From Treponema sp. (lineage in GTDB: Bacteria > Spirochaetota > Spirochaetia > Treponematales > Treponemataceae), in NCBI GenBank assembly GCA_022510925.1, contig JAFLSO010000006.1:19225-83224 (forward strand): DNA of 64,000 nucleotides, in the 5' to 3' direction. A model generated the notes under the pieces. It was not told the DNA's origin and did not search any database. It was given only the letters and a program-made list of their open reading frames with translations. The first letter of the stretch is position 1. Each line of letters begins with the position of its first letter. A program made the position numbers and the translations under genes. Positions 18,432-28,251 of the stretch are shown piece after piece.

Positions 18432-18582
18432 TTAAAAACTCCTGTAGAAAGTCAAAGGTGAAAGACTGTGTTTCGTCCTGACTTTTAATGCATGCCCGCA
18501 AAAGACTGGGGGCATGCGGTTGATATAAAAATTTGCGACGCAAACTTTAAAAGATAAAACCTGCCAGAGCGGTCAGGCTGTA

Positions 18583-19239
18583 TCATTTTATTAGCAGAAC
18601 AAATTTATCCACGTAGGCGTTCATTTTCTCAAGCTCCGCCTCGTCCGGCGCAGGCAAATCGAAAAGCTCGCCCTCCCCTGCCCTGGGATTTTGCATGACG
18701 AGTTTCTTCCGCTCCAGCAGATACTGTGAGAGCAGGTCATTCAGCCCGGAGCAGAACCATAGCGCGGCAGCGGGAATCGTCTCGTGCGTAAGGGAGACTT
18801 TGGCCTGGTCCGCCAGTGCCGTAAGCGCGCGAGCGCACTGGGAGACAAGCTTCTCTTTCTGGCGCATTATTATGTCCGCGGCCTCCGCGTCAAAATACTT
18901 CTGGCTCTCCACAAAAGTGTAAATCTGAAACAGCGGCGTTTTCTCGTGCATCTTCACGTAGCGTGAGACTATGCCCCTGAGCACGGACTCGGCCGTGTAT
19001 TTTTTCGCCACCTCGGAGATATTATCCGGGATAAAGCTGATTTGCTCTATGTACTCTTTGCAGGACGCGGTGGTCTGGTCCACTAAATCCTTACGGCTCT
19101 CAAAGTGATTGTAAAGCGACGCCTTTTTTATTCCCAGGGCGCCCGCCACATCCGCAAGGCTGGTCGCTCCCACAGAGCGCGCGAACGAAGCCTCCAGCAG
19201 GGCCTTAACCACGCTGTCCTTGTTAAGTTTTTCTCCCAT
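18583..19239 (-). CDS. TetR/AcrR-family regulator
   Basis: A 218-residue repressor type. The N-terminal helix-turn-helix is clear (ATSLADVAGALGIKKASLYNHFESRKDLVD, split here by its TetR turn), and the C-terminal domain is helical with no close match. The ATG at 19239 is chosen because GGGGGAAAG precedes it and because the upstream part of the longer frame contains an operator-like palindrome just after a promoter. It stands alone, so its targets beyond itself are not evident; the CmpB-type membrane gene is 150 nt downstream on the same strand. Confidence 0.9.
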   Translation of the reverse strand: MGEKLNKDSVVKALLEASFARSVGATSLADVAGALGIKKASLYNHFESRKDLVDQTTASCKEYIEQISFIPDNISEVAKKYTAESVLRGIVSRYVKMHEKTPLFQIYTFVESQKYFDAEAADIIMRQKEKLVSQCARALTALADQAKVSLTHETIPAAALWFCSGLNDLLSQYLLERKKLVMQNPRAGEGELFDLPAPDEAELEKMNAYVDKFVLLIK

Positions 19240-19252
19240 TCTTTCCCCCGTG

Positions 19253-19302
19253 CTAACTACCGTTAGTTCATTCATTTTAGCTTAAAAACATTCTCTCTGC
19301 AA
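19253..19302 (-). promoter_or_regulatory. TetR promoter with operator palindrome
   Basis: On the minus strand, TTGCAG (19297-19302), 17-nt spacer, TAAAAT (19274-19279), and then the palindrome CTAACGGTAGTTAG (19253-19266) at about +1 to +15. A repressor bound there would block initiation, which fits autoregulation. Confidence 0.6.
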
Positions 19303-19399
19303 GAACTTTTCGCGCACGGCAAATCCCGCGGATTTTGTCACAATCCCTAAACTGCGCGGCAAAATATTCCGAGACTAAAATGAGGGACGCGAGGAGCAT

Positions 19400-19804
19400 A
19401 TGTATACAAACGGAATTTCTTTAAACGCATCCAGCTATAAGAATCTCTTTACAAGCGCGAGCGGCCAGCTTTATGTGCCTGTGAAGCCCAGCTCCGTCAT
19501 TTACTCCCAGTTCGACTATGTGCACGGTGTCTCTGCGGGCGCTGACGGAAAGGGTGTCCCCGTGAACCGCATACAGATTCTTAACTCCCTAATACATCAG
19601 CTTGTGAGCATGAAAAAACAGGGCGCCCCCTCCGCGCTTAACGAAGAAGAGCTTTCTGACCTCAGCGAGGAGCAGAAGGACGCGCTCATAAAGAATTACC
19701 AGCAGCAGATAAAAGATGCCCTGGCCTCAGGCTCACAGCCCGCCACTTACGGCTTTGCGGGGCTTATGCCGGAAGCAGGCTCCGTAATAAACGTGCAGGC
19801 ATGA
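19400..19804 (+). CDS. Hypothetical protein, 134 aa
   Basis: A small soluble protein without signal peptide. The N-terminal half is Ser/Tyr-rich (SSVIYSQFDYVHGVSAG), the middle is an amphipathic helix (RIQILNSLIHQLVSM) and the C-terminal half is acidic. GAGGAG lies before the ATG. The next gene starts within its stop codon (ATGA overlap), so they are cotranslated. I recognise no family; similar short proteins occur in treponemes as far as I recall. Confidence 0.75.
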   Translation: MYTNGISLNASSYKNLFTSASGQLYVPVKPSSVIYSQFDYVHGVSAGADGKGVPVNRIQILNSLIHQLVSMKKQGAPSALNEEELSDLSEEQKDALIKNYQQQIKDALASGSQPATYGFAGLMPEAGSVINVQA

Positions 19805-20289
19805 GCGCGGGCGCGGTTTTTCTCATAGTTCTGGCCTCACTTCTCATTCTGATAAGCCTCATAGGCTGCGTGATTCCCGGAGTTCCCGGAACGCCCCTGG
19901 CATGGGCAGGAATACTGACCGCATTCTTTATAGAGAGAAGCTCCATAGGCTGGACAGAACTGATAGTGACCGGCGCTGTAACGGTCGCGGTAGAAATCAT
20001 AAACAACTTTGTGCCTTCTCTTTTTACGGCAAAGGCGGGCGGAAGCAGGGCAGGCTCCATAGGCTCCACGGTAGGTGTCTTTGCGGGACTTCTTACCGGA
20101 AGCCCCATGGGCATAATATTAGGCCCGTTCCTGGGCGCGCTCGTGGGGGAGCTTATAAAAGACCGCTCGGACATAAAACGCGCCCTCCGCTCGGCGTGCT
20201 GGGCATTCCTGGGCTTCATAGTGGGAAGCGGGCTCAGGCTCATAACATGCGCCGTGTTCGCCATGATTTTTATAAAATCTTTTTTCTAG
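19801..20289 (+). CDS. DUF456 family membrane protein
   Basis: A 162-residue, very hydrophobic protein with about four membrane segments. The opening GCVIPGVPGTPLAWAGIL and the glycine-rich GSTVGVFAGLLTG / MGIILGPFLGALVGEL motifs match DUF456. The glycine-zipper-like helices suggest tight helix packing in the inner membrane. Function of the family is unknown. It overlaps the preceding gene by four bases. Confidence 0.9.
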   Translation: MSAGAVFLIVLASLLILISLIGCVIPGVPGTPLAWAGILTAFFIERSSIGWTELIVTGAVTVAVEIINNFVPSLFTAKAGGSRAGSIGSTVGVFAGLLTGSPMGIILGPFLGALVGELIKDRSDIKRALRSACWAFLGFIVGSGLRLITCAVFAMIFIKSFF

Positions 20290-20294
20290 CGCTC

Positions 20295-21557
20295 TCAGAA
20301 ATACTGCTTGGTCCAGTCCGCGATTCTGTCCTCCAGAGAGGCCGCCTGCGCGTAAGACTCCGTGGACGTGCTCTCCTTAAGGCAGGGCAGAATCACACGC
20401 TGCTTAAGTCCGGGCCATCTGGGCGGCAGAATGTTCGGAAGCACCAGATACTCTTCCTCAGGAAGATTCCCCAGAAGCTGCCGGTGGTATGTGGGATAGA
20501 TTTTCTCGTTCACGCTTTTAAGCGCGGAGAATCCGCCCGCTATCCCAAAGCTCTCTGTGCTCAGTTTCATGTTTTTAGTGCGCAGGATAAGGTCTCTCTG
20601 CGTCTCTTCCTTAGTGAACCAGCCCATGAATTTCTCGGCTTTCCTTACGTTGCGCGCGCGCTTATAAAGCCCCATCGTCACAATCTCATCCTGCACTATA
20701 ATCTTTCCGTCTTGCTCAAGCCATCTGAAAGTGAGCGGAGACGACTGCTCATCTGTGAGCGAGAAAAAATCCCCGCTGCTCATAAAAGCGAAAAGGCATC
20801 TGCCTGTGGAGACCTGCTTGTATTTGGGCACATAAAGATATTTAAACTGAAAATTCTGCTCGCTGGCCGTGTCCGTGTTGGACGATTGCGTCCATTCGCG
20901 GAGAAAATCCATGGAAGCCCGCATGCCAGCCGCGTTCCAGGAAAAATTACTGCCCTTCTCCCTGTAGCCCGCGCCGTAAAGCTTAGTTACGGCATACATG
21001 AATTCCTCATCCCAGGACGGGGCGTATCCCATGGCAGTGTACACGCCTCCCGCATCCACCTCGTTGAAAGAGGCGGCGGTTGACCTAACCTGCTCCGGAT
21101 TCACAAAATGGGAGTCCTCCAGAAGATTCTCGTTCCTGCGGCTGAACACCATGGCAGGCAGATTGAAGCACACGGGAAGAAGATACTGCTTTTCGTTTAT
21201 GTTACCGTAGTCAAAGACCGGCGCGTAAAAATCCGGGCGTGAGATTCTCTGCTCCCTGAGCATATAGTCAAGCGGTGTGAAATTCTTGCGCGTGGTGGAA
21301 TTCTTAAGCCAGGAGCCTATGACCAGATCCGGCGGAAGCTCGTCCTTTGCGGGCGGCAGGGCGCTGGCGGGAGCGGACTTGTAGACCAGCACAGCCTTCA
21401 TGTCCTTGTGCGTGGCATTGAAAAGCTCCACATAGGACGCGAAGTCCACGCTGTCCGTCCAAATTATCAGAGGCTTATCCTTGTCGCCGGAGCATGAGGA
21501 AAGAAAAAGGAGTGACAGCAGAGCGGCAAGGACCGCAGTACACTGCTTAGGGCGCAT
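20295..21557 (-). CDS. Extracellular solute-binding lipoprotein (ABC type 1 family)
   Basis: A 420-residue lipoprotein. The signal peptide ends in a lipobox, FLSSC with C22 as the lipid anchor. The fold reads as a family 1 solute-binding protein (PLIIWTDSVDFASYVELFNATHKDMKAVLVY), of the type that usually binds sugars or oligosaccharides. ATG at 21557 is preferred to the longer frame, which overlaps the upstream gene. It sits 22 nt downstream of the aminotransferase and has no permease genes beside it, so the partner transporter must lie elsewhere. Confidence 0.87.
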   Translation of the reverse strand: MRPKQCTAVLAALLSLLFLSSCSGDKDKPLIIWTDSVDFASYVELFNATHKDMKAVLVYKSAPASALPPAKDELPPDLVIGSWLKNSTTRKNFTPLDYMLREQRISRPDFYAPVFDYGNINEKQYLLPVCFNLPAMVFSRRNENLLEDSHFVNPEQVRSTAASFNEVDAGGVYTAMGYAPSWDEEFMYAVTKLYGAGYREKGSNFSWNAAGMRASMDFLREWTQSSNTDTASEQNFQFKYLYVPKYKQVSTGRCLFAFMSSGDFFSLTDEQSSPLTFRWLEQDGKIIVQDEIVTMGLYKRARNVRKAEKFMGWFTKEETQRDLILRTKNMKLSTESFGIAGGFSALKSVNEKIYPTYHRQLLGNLPEEEYLVLPNILPPRWPGLKQRVILPCLKESTSTESYAQAASLEDRIADWTKQYF

Positions 21558-21579
21558 TCCCGCCCCGGCACGACGCGCT

Positions 21580-22875
21580 TTACTCCGCGGCAAGCTCATC
21601 CGCGGCATCATATATGGCCTGATAAACTGTATCAATCTTATCCTCCTCTAAACTGGAGAACGCCACGCGCAGAGTATGGCTGTCTATGGATATGGTGCCT
21701 ATTCCTTTCTCGTTAAGAAGTTTCTGCCTCAATGCCTCCGCGTCCACCTTTGGCAGATGGAACGCCATGAAATACCCGGAGTTAAACGGCAGCGGCGTTA
21801 TGGCCGAGCTCTGATGCGAGCTTACAAAATCCTTAACAAGATGATACCGCCTCTCAAGCACAGCGCGGAACGCCGCCTTCTGGTTGTCCAGCTCCGGGTC
21901 CTGGTACGCCTTCAGCAGGATTGTCTGCGGCGGAGTGCTGGCGCAGCTTACGGAAGAGCGTATGGCTCCCATAAGTTTCTTTACCAGCGCATCATACTGA
22001 GGCTCCGTCATGCCCTTTGAGGCGAACGTTATAAAGCCCGCGCGGAAACCCCACACAAAATCCTCTTTGGTGGGACCGTCTATTTTTGCGGCAAGCACGT
22101 TCGGATGCAGGTCTGCCAGATAAGCGAAAAGCGACTGAGGCTCTATGTCATCCTCATAGTTAAGCCCGAAATACGCGTCATCGCACCAGACCATGACTTT
22201 GGTGCCCTCCTCCGCAAGACTCCTTATCAGCGCCACAATCTGCGCGGCCTCGTCCTTGGTGGGGCTGTAGCCAGAAGGATTCTGCGGGAAATTCAGAAGA
22301 ACGCGCACGGAGCCCGACTTTGCCTGCCCGCGGAGAGTCTCCTCCAGTCCCGCCATGTTAAACCTGCCGTCAGCGAACATTGGGAACTGAATGAACTCCG
22401 CGTTACGCCTGGCGCCGGCTATAAGAACGTAATTGTCCCATGAGGGGTCCGCCGCCACAAGGGGCTTGGTCTCGTCCAGGAATAAATCCGCAAGGTATGA
22501 GATGCCTGCGGTAAGACCGGGAACCAGCACAGGCAGCGATGTCGTCTTTGTGGCAAGCAGGGGATTCTTTTTAATCTGATGCTCTTTCCACAGGGCGCGC
22601 AGGTCCGGGTTTCCGGCGGTGGGGGCATAGGCCACCAGCTCGCGCTCCGTAAAATCAGGCGTATATTTTTTCACGGCAGGAAGAGTCACCGGGGTACCGC
22701 CTATAACCGTCATTCCTATGGTGCCGTTCGCGACTTTCCCCAACTTCTTGGCCTCTGCGCTCTGCGCGATTATGCCCTTAGGAAAATAAAGACGCACGCC
22801 CTCATCAGAAAGAAGACTGCCCGCCGTACTGCCCTCCAGGGCGTCGTTAAGTTCTTTTGCCAATGGATTTAACAT
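21580..22875 (-). CDS. Fold-type I PLP aminotransferase (aromatic/aspartate type)
   Basis: A 431-residue PLP-dependent aminotransferase. The glycine-rich cofactor region LVPGLTAGISYLAD, NFPQNPSGY with the substrate-binding Asn, WCDDAYFGL with the PLP-binding Asp and Tyr, and the Schiff-base Lys in KIDGPTKEDFVWGFRAGF can all be seen. The PTKE context around the lysine is unusual compared with the common SxSK. The amino-acid specificity is uncertain. Its promoter ends 6 nt before the ATG. It is cotranscribed with the binding lipoprotein. Confidence 0.9.
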   Translation of the reverse strand: MLNPLAKELNDALEGSTAGSLLSDEGVRLYFPKGIIAQSAEAKKLGKVANGTIGMTVIGGTPVTLPAVKKYTPDFTERELVAYAPTAGNPDLRALWKEHQIKKNPLLATKTTSLPVLVPGLTAGISYLADLFLDETKPLVAADPSWDNYVLIAGARRNAEFIQFPMFADGRFNMAGLEETLRGQAKSGSVRVLLNFPQNPSGYSPTKDEAAQIVALIRSLAEEGTKVMVWCDDAYFGLNYEDDIEPQSLFAYLADLHPNVLAAKIDGPTKEDFVWGFRAGFITFASKGMTEPQYDALVKKLMGAIRSSVSCASTPPQTILLKAYQDPELDNQKAAFRAVLERRYHLVKDFVSSHQSSAITPLPFNSGYFMAFHLPKVDAEALRQKLLNEKGIGTISIDSHTLRVAFSSLEEDKIDTVYQAIYDAADELAAE

Positions 22876-22881
22876 GGCTAC

Positions 22882-22910
22882 AGTATTGTGATTTGCGGGT
22901 TGATTGTCAA
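22882..22910 (-). promoter_or_regulatory. Promoter giving a probable leaderless mRNA (aminotransferase)
   Basis: On the minus strand TTGACA (22905-22910), 17-nt spacer, AATACT (22882-22887), then 6 nt to the ATG. No ribosome site precedes the start. Confidence 0.65.
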
Positions 22911-23012
22911 TGCTGGGGAAAACACGGGATTCAGGACGCGCACTTTTAACACAAAGCGCAGGTCAGAAACCCCATGAACGCCCGCCATCCGCCTTATCTC
23001 GTCACTTCACCC

Positions 23013-23561
23013 TCACTCCCCGCGCTTCCTTGCGAAAATCGCCCGGAACACCGTGCGCACGAAGGGCTGGATGAAGAACAGTTGCGAGAAGAACGCGAAC
23101 GGGAAGTTGAAGCACATCAGGCGCAGCCACTGCACGAGGGCAACGCGGGCGGAAAATCCGTTGCCGTAGGGGTAGTACAGGAACATCGCGATGAGGCTCA
23201 TCGCAGGGACCATCAGGGCGACCGTGGAGCAGATGACGGCTGTCTCGAAAATCACAGGATGCGTTTTTTCGGGGTCGAAGTTTTTGACGGCGAGGCGGAA
23301 CGAGAGCGGGCCTCCGTAGACGCACTCCATCACGAACGCGATGCAGAACTCCACAAGCACCACCGACCACACCGGCATCACGCGCCCGAACATGAAAATC
23401 CCTCCGATTGAACTGACCGCGGAAAGGACGCTCGCAGTTCCCGCCATCTGGCGCAGGGACTCGCCGTTCACGACGTAGACGCTGTAAAAAACGAATGCAT
23501 GGACTGTAATCACAACCGTGATGAGGGCGAAGACCGTCCGCTCGAACTGATTTCTTGGCAT
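23013..23561 (-). CDS. DUF2798-like membrane protein
   Basis: A 182-residue membrane protein with about four hydrophobic segments and a short basic C-terminus (FARKRGE). It resembles the DUF2798 type (NQFERTVFALITVVITVHAFVFYSV near the start, and a second similar half), which looks like an internal duplication. A strong AGGAGG lies upstream. Its base composition is slightly GC-rich compared with neighbours. Function unknown. Confidence 0.75.
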   Translation of the reverse strand: MPRNQFERTVFALITVVITVHAFVFYSVYVVNGESLRQMAGTASVLSAVSSIGGIFMFGRVMPVWSVVLVEFCIAFVMECVYGGPLSFRLAVKNFDPEKTHPVIFETAVICSTVALMVPAMSLIAMFLYYPYGNGFSARVALVQWLRLMCFNFPFAFFSQLFFIQPFVRTVFRAIFARKRGE

Positions 23562-23712
23562 AGAAATCCTCCTGATTTTGAATTCCTAATGTCGCGTAAT
23601 CAGATTTACATGAGGGCGTGCCCCAAGACGTGTCTCGTTTGCATTAAGTGAATATATTAAACAAAAAATCGCAGAAAATGTCAAAAGGAAGTATGGAATG
23701 CCGGGCGATTCT

Positions 23713-23759
23713 CAGGCCGGGACAATAGCCCCGCAAATTGCGCGGGGCCCTTGTGCCTG
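23713..23759 (-). terminator. Long hairpin after the lytic transglycosylase gene
   Basis: A nested stem: outer CAGGC/GCCTG (23713-23717 with 23755-23759), ACAA/TTGT, and an inner perfect 7-bp GC stem (23728-23734 with 23742-23748, 7-nt loop). It follows the stop codon of the leftward gene at 23771. No strong T-run follows, so it may stabilise the 3' end rather than terminate. Confidence 0.5.
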
Positions 23760-23770
23760 GGGAATGCGGC

Positions 23771-24538
23771 CTAGTATTTTGCCAGAAACTTGCTGTCGCT
23801 TTCGGTGGTACCGTAGAATGCCAGAACCTCGGCGGCAAAACTGTGCTCAAGCTGGTTGCGGTAATTCTGTATTTTAGAGATGTAATTGAGCGTGGTCTGC
23901 GGCGTGCTGTTACGGCGCACTTTTGTGCTTCCCGCATTATACATCGCGAGCGCGGCTATCTCGTTACCCGCAGTGTTAAGGCAGAACCTCAGGTGGCTCA
24001 TGCCATAATACGCGGAGGTTTTGGGATTGTAGAAATCAGCCTCCGTAAGGGTGGTGAACGTGTTGCTGTTAAGCTGAAAAAGACCGCGGTCTATGCTGCC
24101 GTTGGCGTTCACGTGCATGGCAGTGGGCAGATAATCGCTCTCAGTGTGCGCCAGGGAGAACGCGAGCGAGAGCGGGATATTGAATTCATCCGCTGACTTA
24201 AGTATCGCCTGGGTTATCTCGCGGCTGCTGGTTATGCGTGAGTAAAACCACTCCACGGCGGGGCGGCTCTGAGGCTGCCTGTAAAGCATGAGCCCCACGT
24301 CCTCGCGCGAGGCAAGCTGCACGGGATGCTCGCTGAAATCAATGCTGTCAAAGAAATCCGCGCTGTCGAATAAACCGCCGGATGATTCCGCGCTTGAGAG
24401 AAGGTCCTGGGAGGCCGCGGGCTTTTTTTCCGTGGAGGGAAGGAACACAAAAATCGCCACGCACATAAGAGCAAAAAACACGCTGAACGCCACAGTTCCC
24501 AAAACAAGTTTCTGTAAATTGCTGTGCTCAAAGTCCAT
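23771..24538 (-). CDS. Lytic transglycosylase (SLT family), membrane-anchored
   Basis: A 255-residue peptidoglycan-cleaving enzyme. One N-terminal membrane segment (about residues 13-32) is followed by a low-complexity linker and an SLT domain. The catalytic glutamate lies in LAHTESDYLPTA and the family motifs GLFQLNSNTF and ALAMYNAGSTKV are present. It should act in the periplasm. GGAG lies 9 nt before the ATG. The gene stands alone on this strand. Confidence 0.92.
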   Translation of the reverse strand: MDFEHSNLQKLVLGTVAFSVFFALMCVAIFVFLPSTEKKPAASQDLLSSAESSGGLFDSADFFDSIDFSEHPVQLASREDVGLMLYRQPQSRPAVEWFYSRITSSREITQAILKSADEFNIPLSLAFSLAHTESDYLPTAMHVNANGSIDRGLFQLNSNTFTTLTEADFYNPKTSAYYGMSHLRFCLNTAGNEIAALAMYNAGSTKVRRNSTPQTTLNYISKIQNYRNQLEHSFAAEVLAFYGTTESDSKFLAKY

Positions 24539-24751
24539 AATCTTAAATCTCCCGGCCTGACCATATCTCCTGCGTTGCCAGGCCTATGCTGTAAACAATC
24601 TTAAAATCTTTAAATACTTTCTAACTGACTGGATTGTTGCACAAAAAAAAATAAAATGCAAGTAAATTATGAGATTTTTTAGAAAATTTTGCAGATGATT
24701 GAAAACTTCGCAAAGAGTGCGATTTTATGAAAAACCGGCGCTATAATGCGC

Positions 24752-25255
24752 TTAACTGTCCTTAAACAGAACCACGGCACTGTCTTTAAGGACGTCCTCA
24801 TCTCCGCTGAAAAAAATATAATGCCCGTGCTTGGCGAAAAGCTCCGCGCGGAAAAAGCCAGCGTCCGCCTCGCGGGGAACGGCGAACCCTATCACGCTCG
24901 CGGCATCTTTTATGCGGCGCGCGCAGTGCCTGAAGCTGGCGGTAAAATCTTCCCTCTCTAAGTCAGAGCACGGCATGCGGTCCGCCACGGGGCTCACGAA
25001 AACAAAACGGCCCTCCGCCTCAAGCGCCTTAAGCCATTCCCTGAATTCCGCAAGAAATTCCTCGTCATAGCCCGCGCCCTCCGTGCCCACCAAAGTCCAC
25101 GGAACACGCACGCAAGAAACTTTCTCCCCGGGAATGCGGCTGTCTTTCACGCAACCGGGAGCCTCCAGCACAGGCACGCCCTCCAGCGGGCATTCCGTGC
25201 CGTCCAAAAAATACAGCCTGTTGTCTCTGGCCGTAAACTGCGCCTCTAATCTCAT
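24752..25255 (-). CDS. Hypothetical cytoplasmic protein
   Basis: A 167-residue protein if it starts at the ATG at 25255. The middle and C-terminal parts (FREWLKALEAEGRFVFVSPVADR, ASVIGFAVPREAD, HGHYIFFSGDEDVLKDSAVVLF) look alpha/beta, with a possible Rossmann-like or TIM-like strand pattern, but no family is recognised. Its promoter's -10 box ends 7 nt before this ATG. No Shine-Dalgarno is visible. Confidence 0.7.
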   Translation of the reverse strand: MRLEAQFTARDNRLYFLDGTECPLEGVPVLEAPGCVKDSRIPGEKVSCVRVPWTLVGTEGAGYDEEFLAEFREWLKALEAEGRFVFVSPVADRMPCSDLEREDFTASFRHCARRIKDAASVIGFAVPREADAGFFRAELFAKHGHYIFFSGDEDVLKDSAVVLFKDS

Positions 25256-25262
25256 GTAACAG

Positions 25263-25291
25263 ATTATACCGAACATAAGCGCCTGCGGCAA
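25263..25291 (-). promoter_or_regulatory. Promoter giving a probable leaderless mRNA
   Basis: On the minus strand TTGCCG (25286-25291), 17-nt spacer, perfect TATAAT (25263-25268), then 7 nt to the ATG at 25255. Confidence 0.7.
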
Positions 25292-25401
25292 CGCCGGGAT
25301 AAATCCCCGCACCGCGCATGCCGCCCGTAACGGTCCTCCGCTGAATCCGGCGCGACGGCACAGCCAGTAAAAAAACTTGACTTTTTACGATTCTGTTTTA
25401 G

Positions 25402-26655
<1,254 letters not shown>

Positions 26656-26673
26656 TTTTATCTGACGGAAGCG

Positions 26674-26707
26674 ATTACCCTGCGTTAAAGTGCAGGGTAA
26701 TTTTTTT
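26674..26707 (+). terminator. Terminator between mglB and mglA
   Basis: A perfect 10-bp stem (26674-26683 with 26692-26701, 8-nt loop) followed by a run of seven T. It lies inside the mgl operon, so partial read-through would give more MglB than MglA and MglC. Confidence 0.85.
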
Positions 26708-26736
26708 AAACATCTGCGTTAATTTTAAGGAAATTT

Positions 26737-28230
26737 ATGAACGATCTTGTTCTTCAGATTAAGAATCTGTCAAAATCATTCGGTAAAAACAAAGTCCTTG
26801 ACGGAATAAATCTTGACGTGCACGAGGGCTCCGTCCTGGGGCTCATGGGAGAGAACGGCGCAGGCAAATCCACCATGATGAAATGTCTCTTCGGCATATA
26901 CGCCAAGGACGAGGGCCAGTTTCTTTTATGCGGAAAGCCCGTCAATTTTAAGAATCCCAAGGAGGCACTGGAAAGCGGCGTGGCCATGGTCCATCAGGAG
27001 CTGAACCAGTGCCTTGACCGCTCCGTGGCGGACAATTTATTTCTGGGCCGGTATCCCAAACGATTCGGCGTAATAGACGAGGCTAAAATGCTTAAGGACA
27101 GCATAAACCTTTTCGCCTCGCTGAACATGAACGTGAATCCGCGCACAGTGATGCGGACCATGTCGGTAAGCCAGCGGCAGATGGTGGAGATAGCGAAGGC
27201 GGTCTCCTACGACGCCAAAATAATCGTGCTTGACGAGCCGACGTCATCCTTAACAGAGAATGAGGTTCAGAAACTCTTTTCAATCGTCCGCGATTTAAAG
27301 AAAAAAGGAGTCTCTTTCGTATATATCTCCCACAAGATGGACGAGATTTTCCAGGTGTGCGACCAGATTGCCGTTCTGCGCGACGGAAAGATGATAATGC
27401 AGAAGCCCTGCGCCCAGACCGAGATGGGAGAGCTCATCACGTCCATGGTCGGCCGCTCGCTGGACAAGCGCTTCCCCGACGTGGACAACGTGCCCGGCGA
27501 CTTCTGCCTTGAGGTGGAGAATCTTTCCACAAAATACGCGCCCGTGCTTGAGGGCATATCATTTAAAGTCAAGAAAGGCGAGATTTTCGGGCTTTACGGG
27601 CTTGTGGGCGCGGGCCGCTCGGAACTATTGGAGTCGCTTTTCGGAGTGCGCACAATTTCCACGGGAACAATATCCTATGCGGGAAGAAAACTGCGTTTCT
27701 CTAACAGCAAGGACGCCATGGAGCACGGCTTCGCGCTCGTGACTGAGGAGCGCAAGCTAAACGGAATGTTCGGCAAGGACACAATCAAATTCAACACGGT
27801 CATAACGAATCTGGAGAGCTACAAGACAGGCGGCGTTCTTTCCGAGCGGAAAATGTCTGAGGCGGCGGACAGGGAAATCAAGCAGATGCGCACAAAATGC
27901 GTCTCGTCTGAGGAGCTTATCTCCTCGCTTTCGGGCGGAAACCAGCAGAAAGTCATAATCGGAAAATGGCTTGAGCGGAGCCCGGAGGTGTTCCTGCTTG
28001 ACGAGCCTACGCGCGGCATAGACGTGGGCGCCAAGTACGAGATTTACCAGCTCATAATCCGCATGGCAAAAGAGGGAAAGACGATAATCGTGGTATCAAG
28101 CGAGATGCCGGAGATTCTGGGCATAACGAACAGAATAGCCGTCATGTCCAACCACCGTCTGGCGGGAATAGTGGACACACAGACCACGGACCAGGAAGAG
28201 CTTCTAAGGCTTTCCGCGATGTATCTGTAA
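26737..28230 (+). CDS. mglA: Galactose/methyl-galactoside ABC transporter ATPase
   Basis: A 497-residue double ATPase that powers sugar uptake from the cytoplasmic face. The first cassette has Walker A GENGAGKST and Walker B IIVLDEPTSSL with a degenerate signature (MSVSQRQMVEIAKA). The second has a degenerate Walker A (GLVGAGRSELLESLFG), signature LSGGNQQKV and Walker B VFLLDEPTRGID. This asymmetry is normal for the family. AAGGAAA precedes the ATG. It lies between mglB and mglC. Confidence 0.97.
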   Translation: MNDLVLQIKNLSKSFGKNKVLDGINLDVHEGSVLGLMGENGAGKSTMMKCLFGIYAKDEGQFLLCGKPVNFKNPKEALESGVAMVHQELNQCLDRSVADNLFLGRYPKRFGVIDEAKMLKDSINLFASLNMNVNPRTVMRTMSVSQRQMVEIAKAVSYDAKIIVLDEPTSSLTENEVQKLFSIVRDLKKKGVSFVYISHKMDEIFQVCDQIAVLRDGKMIMQKPCAQTEMGELITSMVGRSLDKRFPDVDNVPGDFCLEVENLSTKYAPVLEGISFKVKKGEIFGLYGLVGAGRSELLESLFGVRTISTGTISYAGRKLRFSNSKDAMEHGFALVTEERKLNGMFGKDTIKFNTVITNLESYKTGGVLSERKMSEAADREIKQMRTKCVSSEELISSLSGGNQQKVIIGKWLERSPEVFLLDEPTRGIDVGAKYEIYQLIIRMAKEGKTIIVVSSEMPEILGITNRIAVMSNHRLAGIVDTQTTDQEELLRLSAMYL

Positions 28231-28251
28231 AATTTAAGGAGGAAATTTTTT

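Noticed and set aside
18490-18517. 8-bp hairpin after the TetR gene, as a terminator
   Set aside because: The stem is real but no T-run follows on the minus strand.
19902-21083. A 393-codon rightward frame
   Set aside because: It lies antisense to the solute-binding lipoprotein and crosses the end of the DUF456 gene. Its composition is that of a shadow frame in GC-rich DNA.
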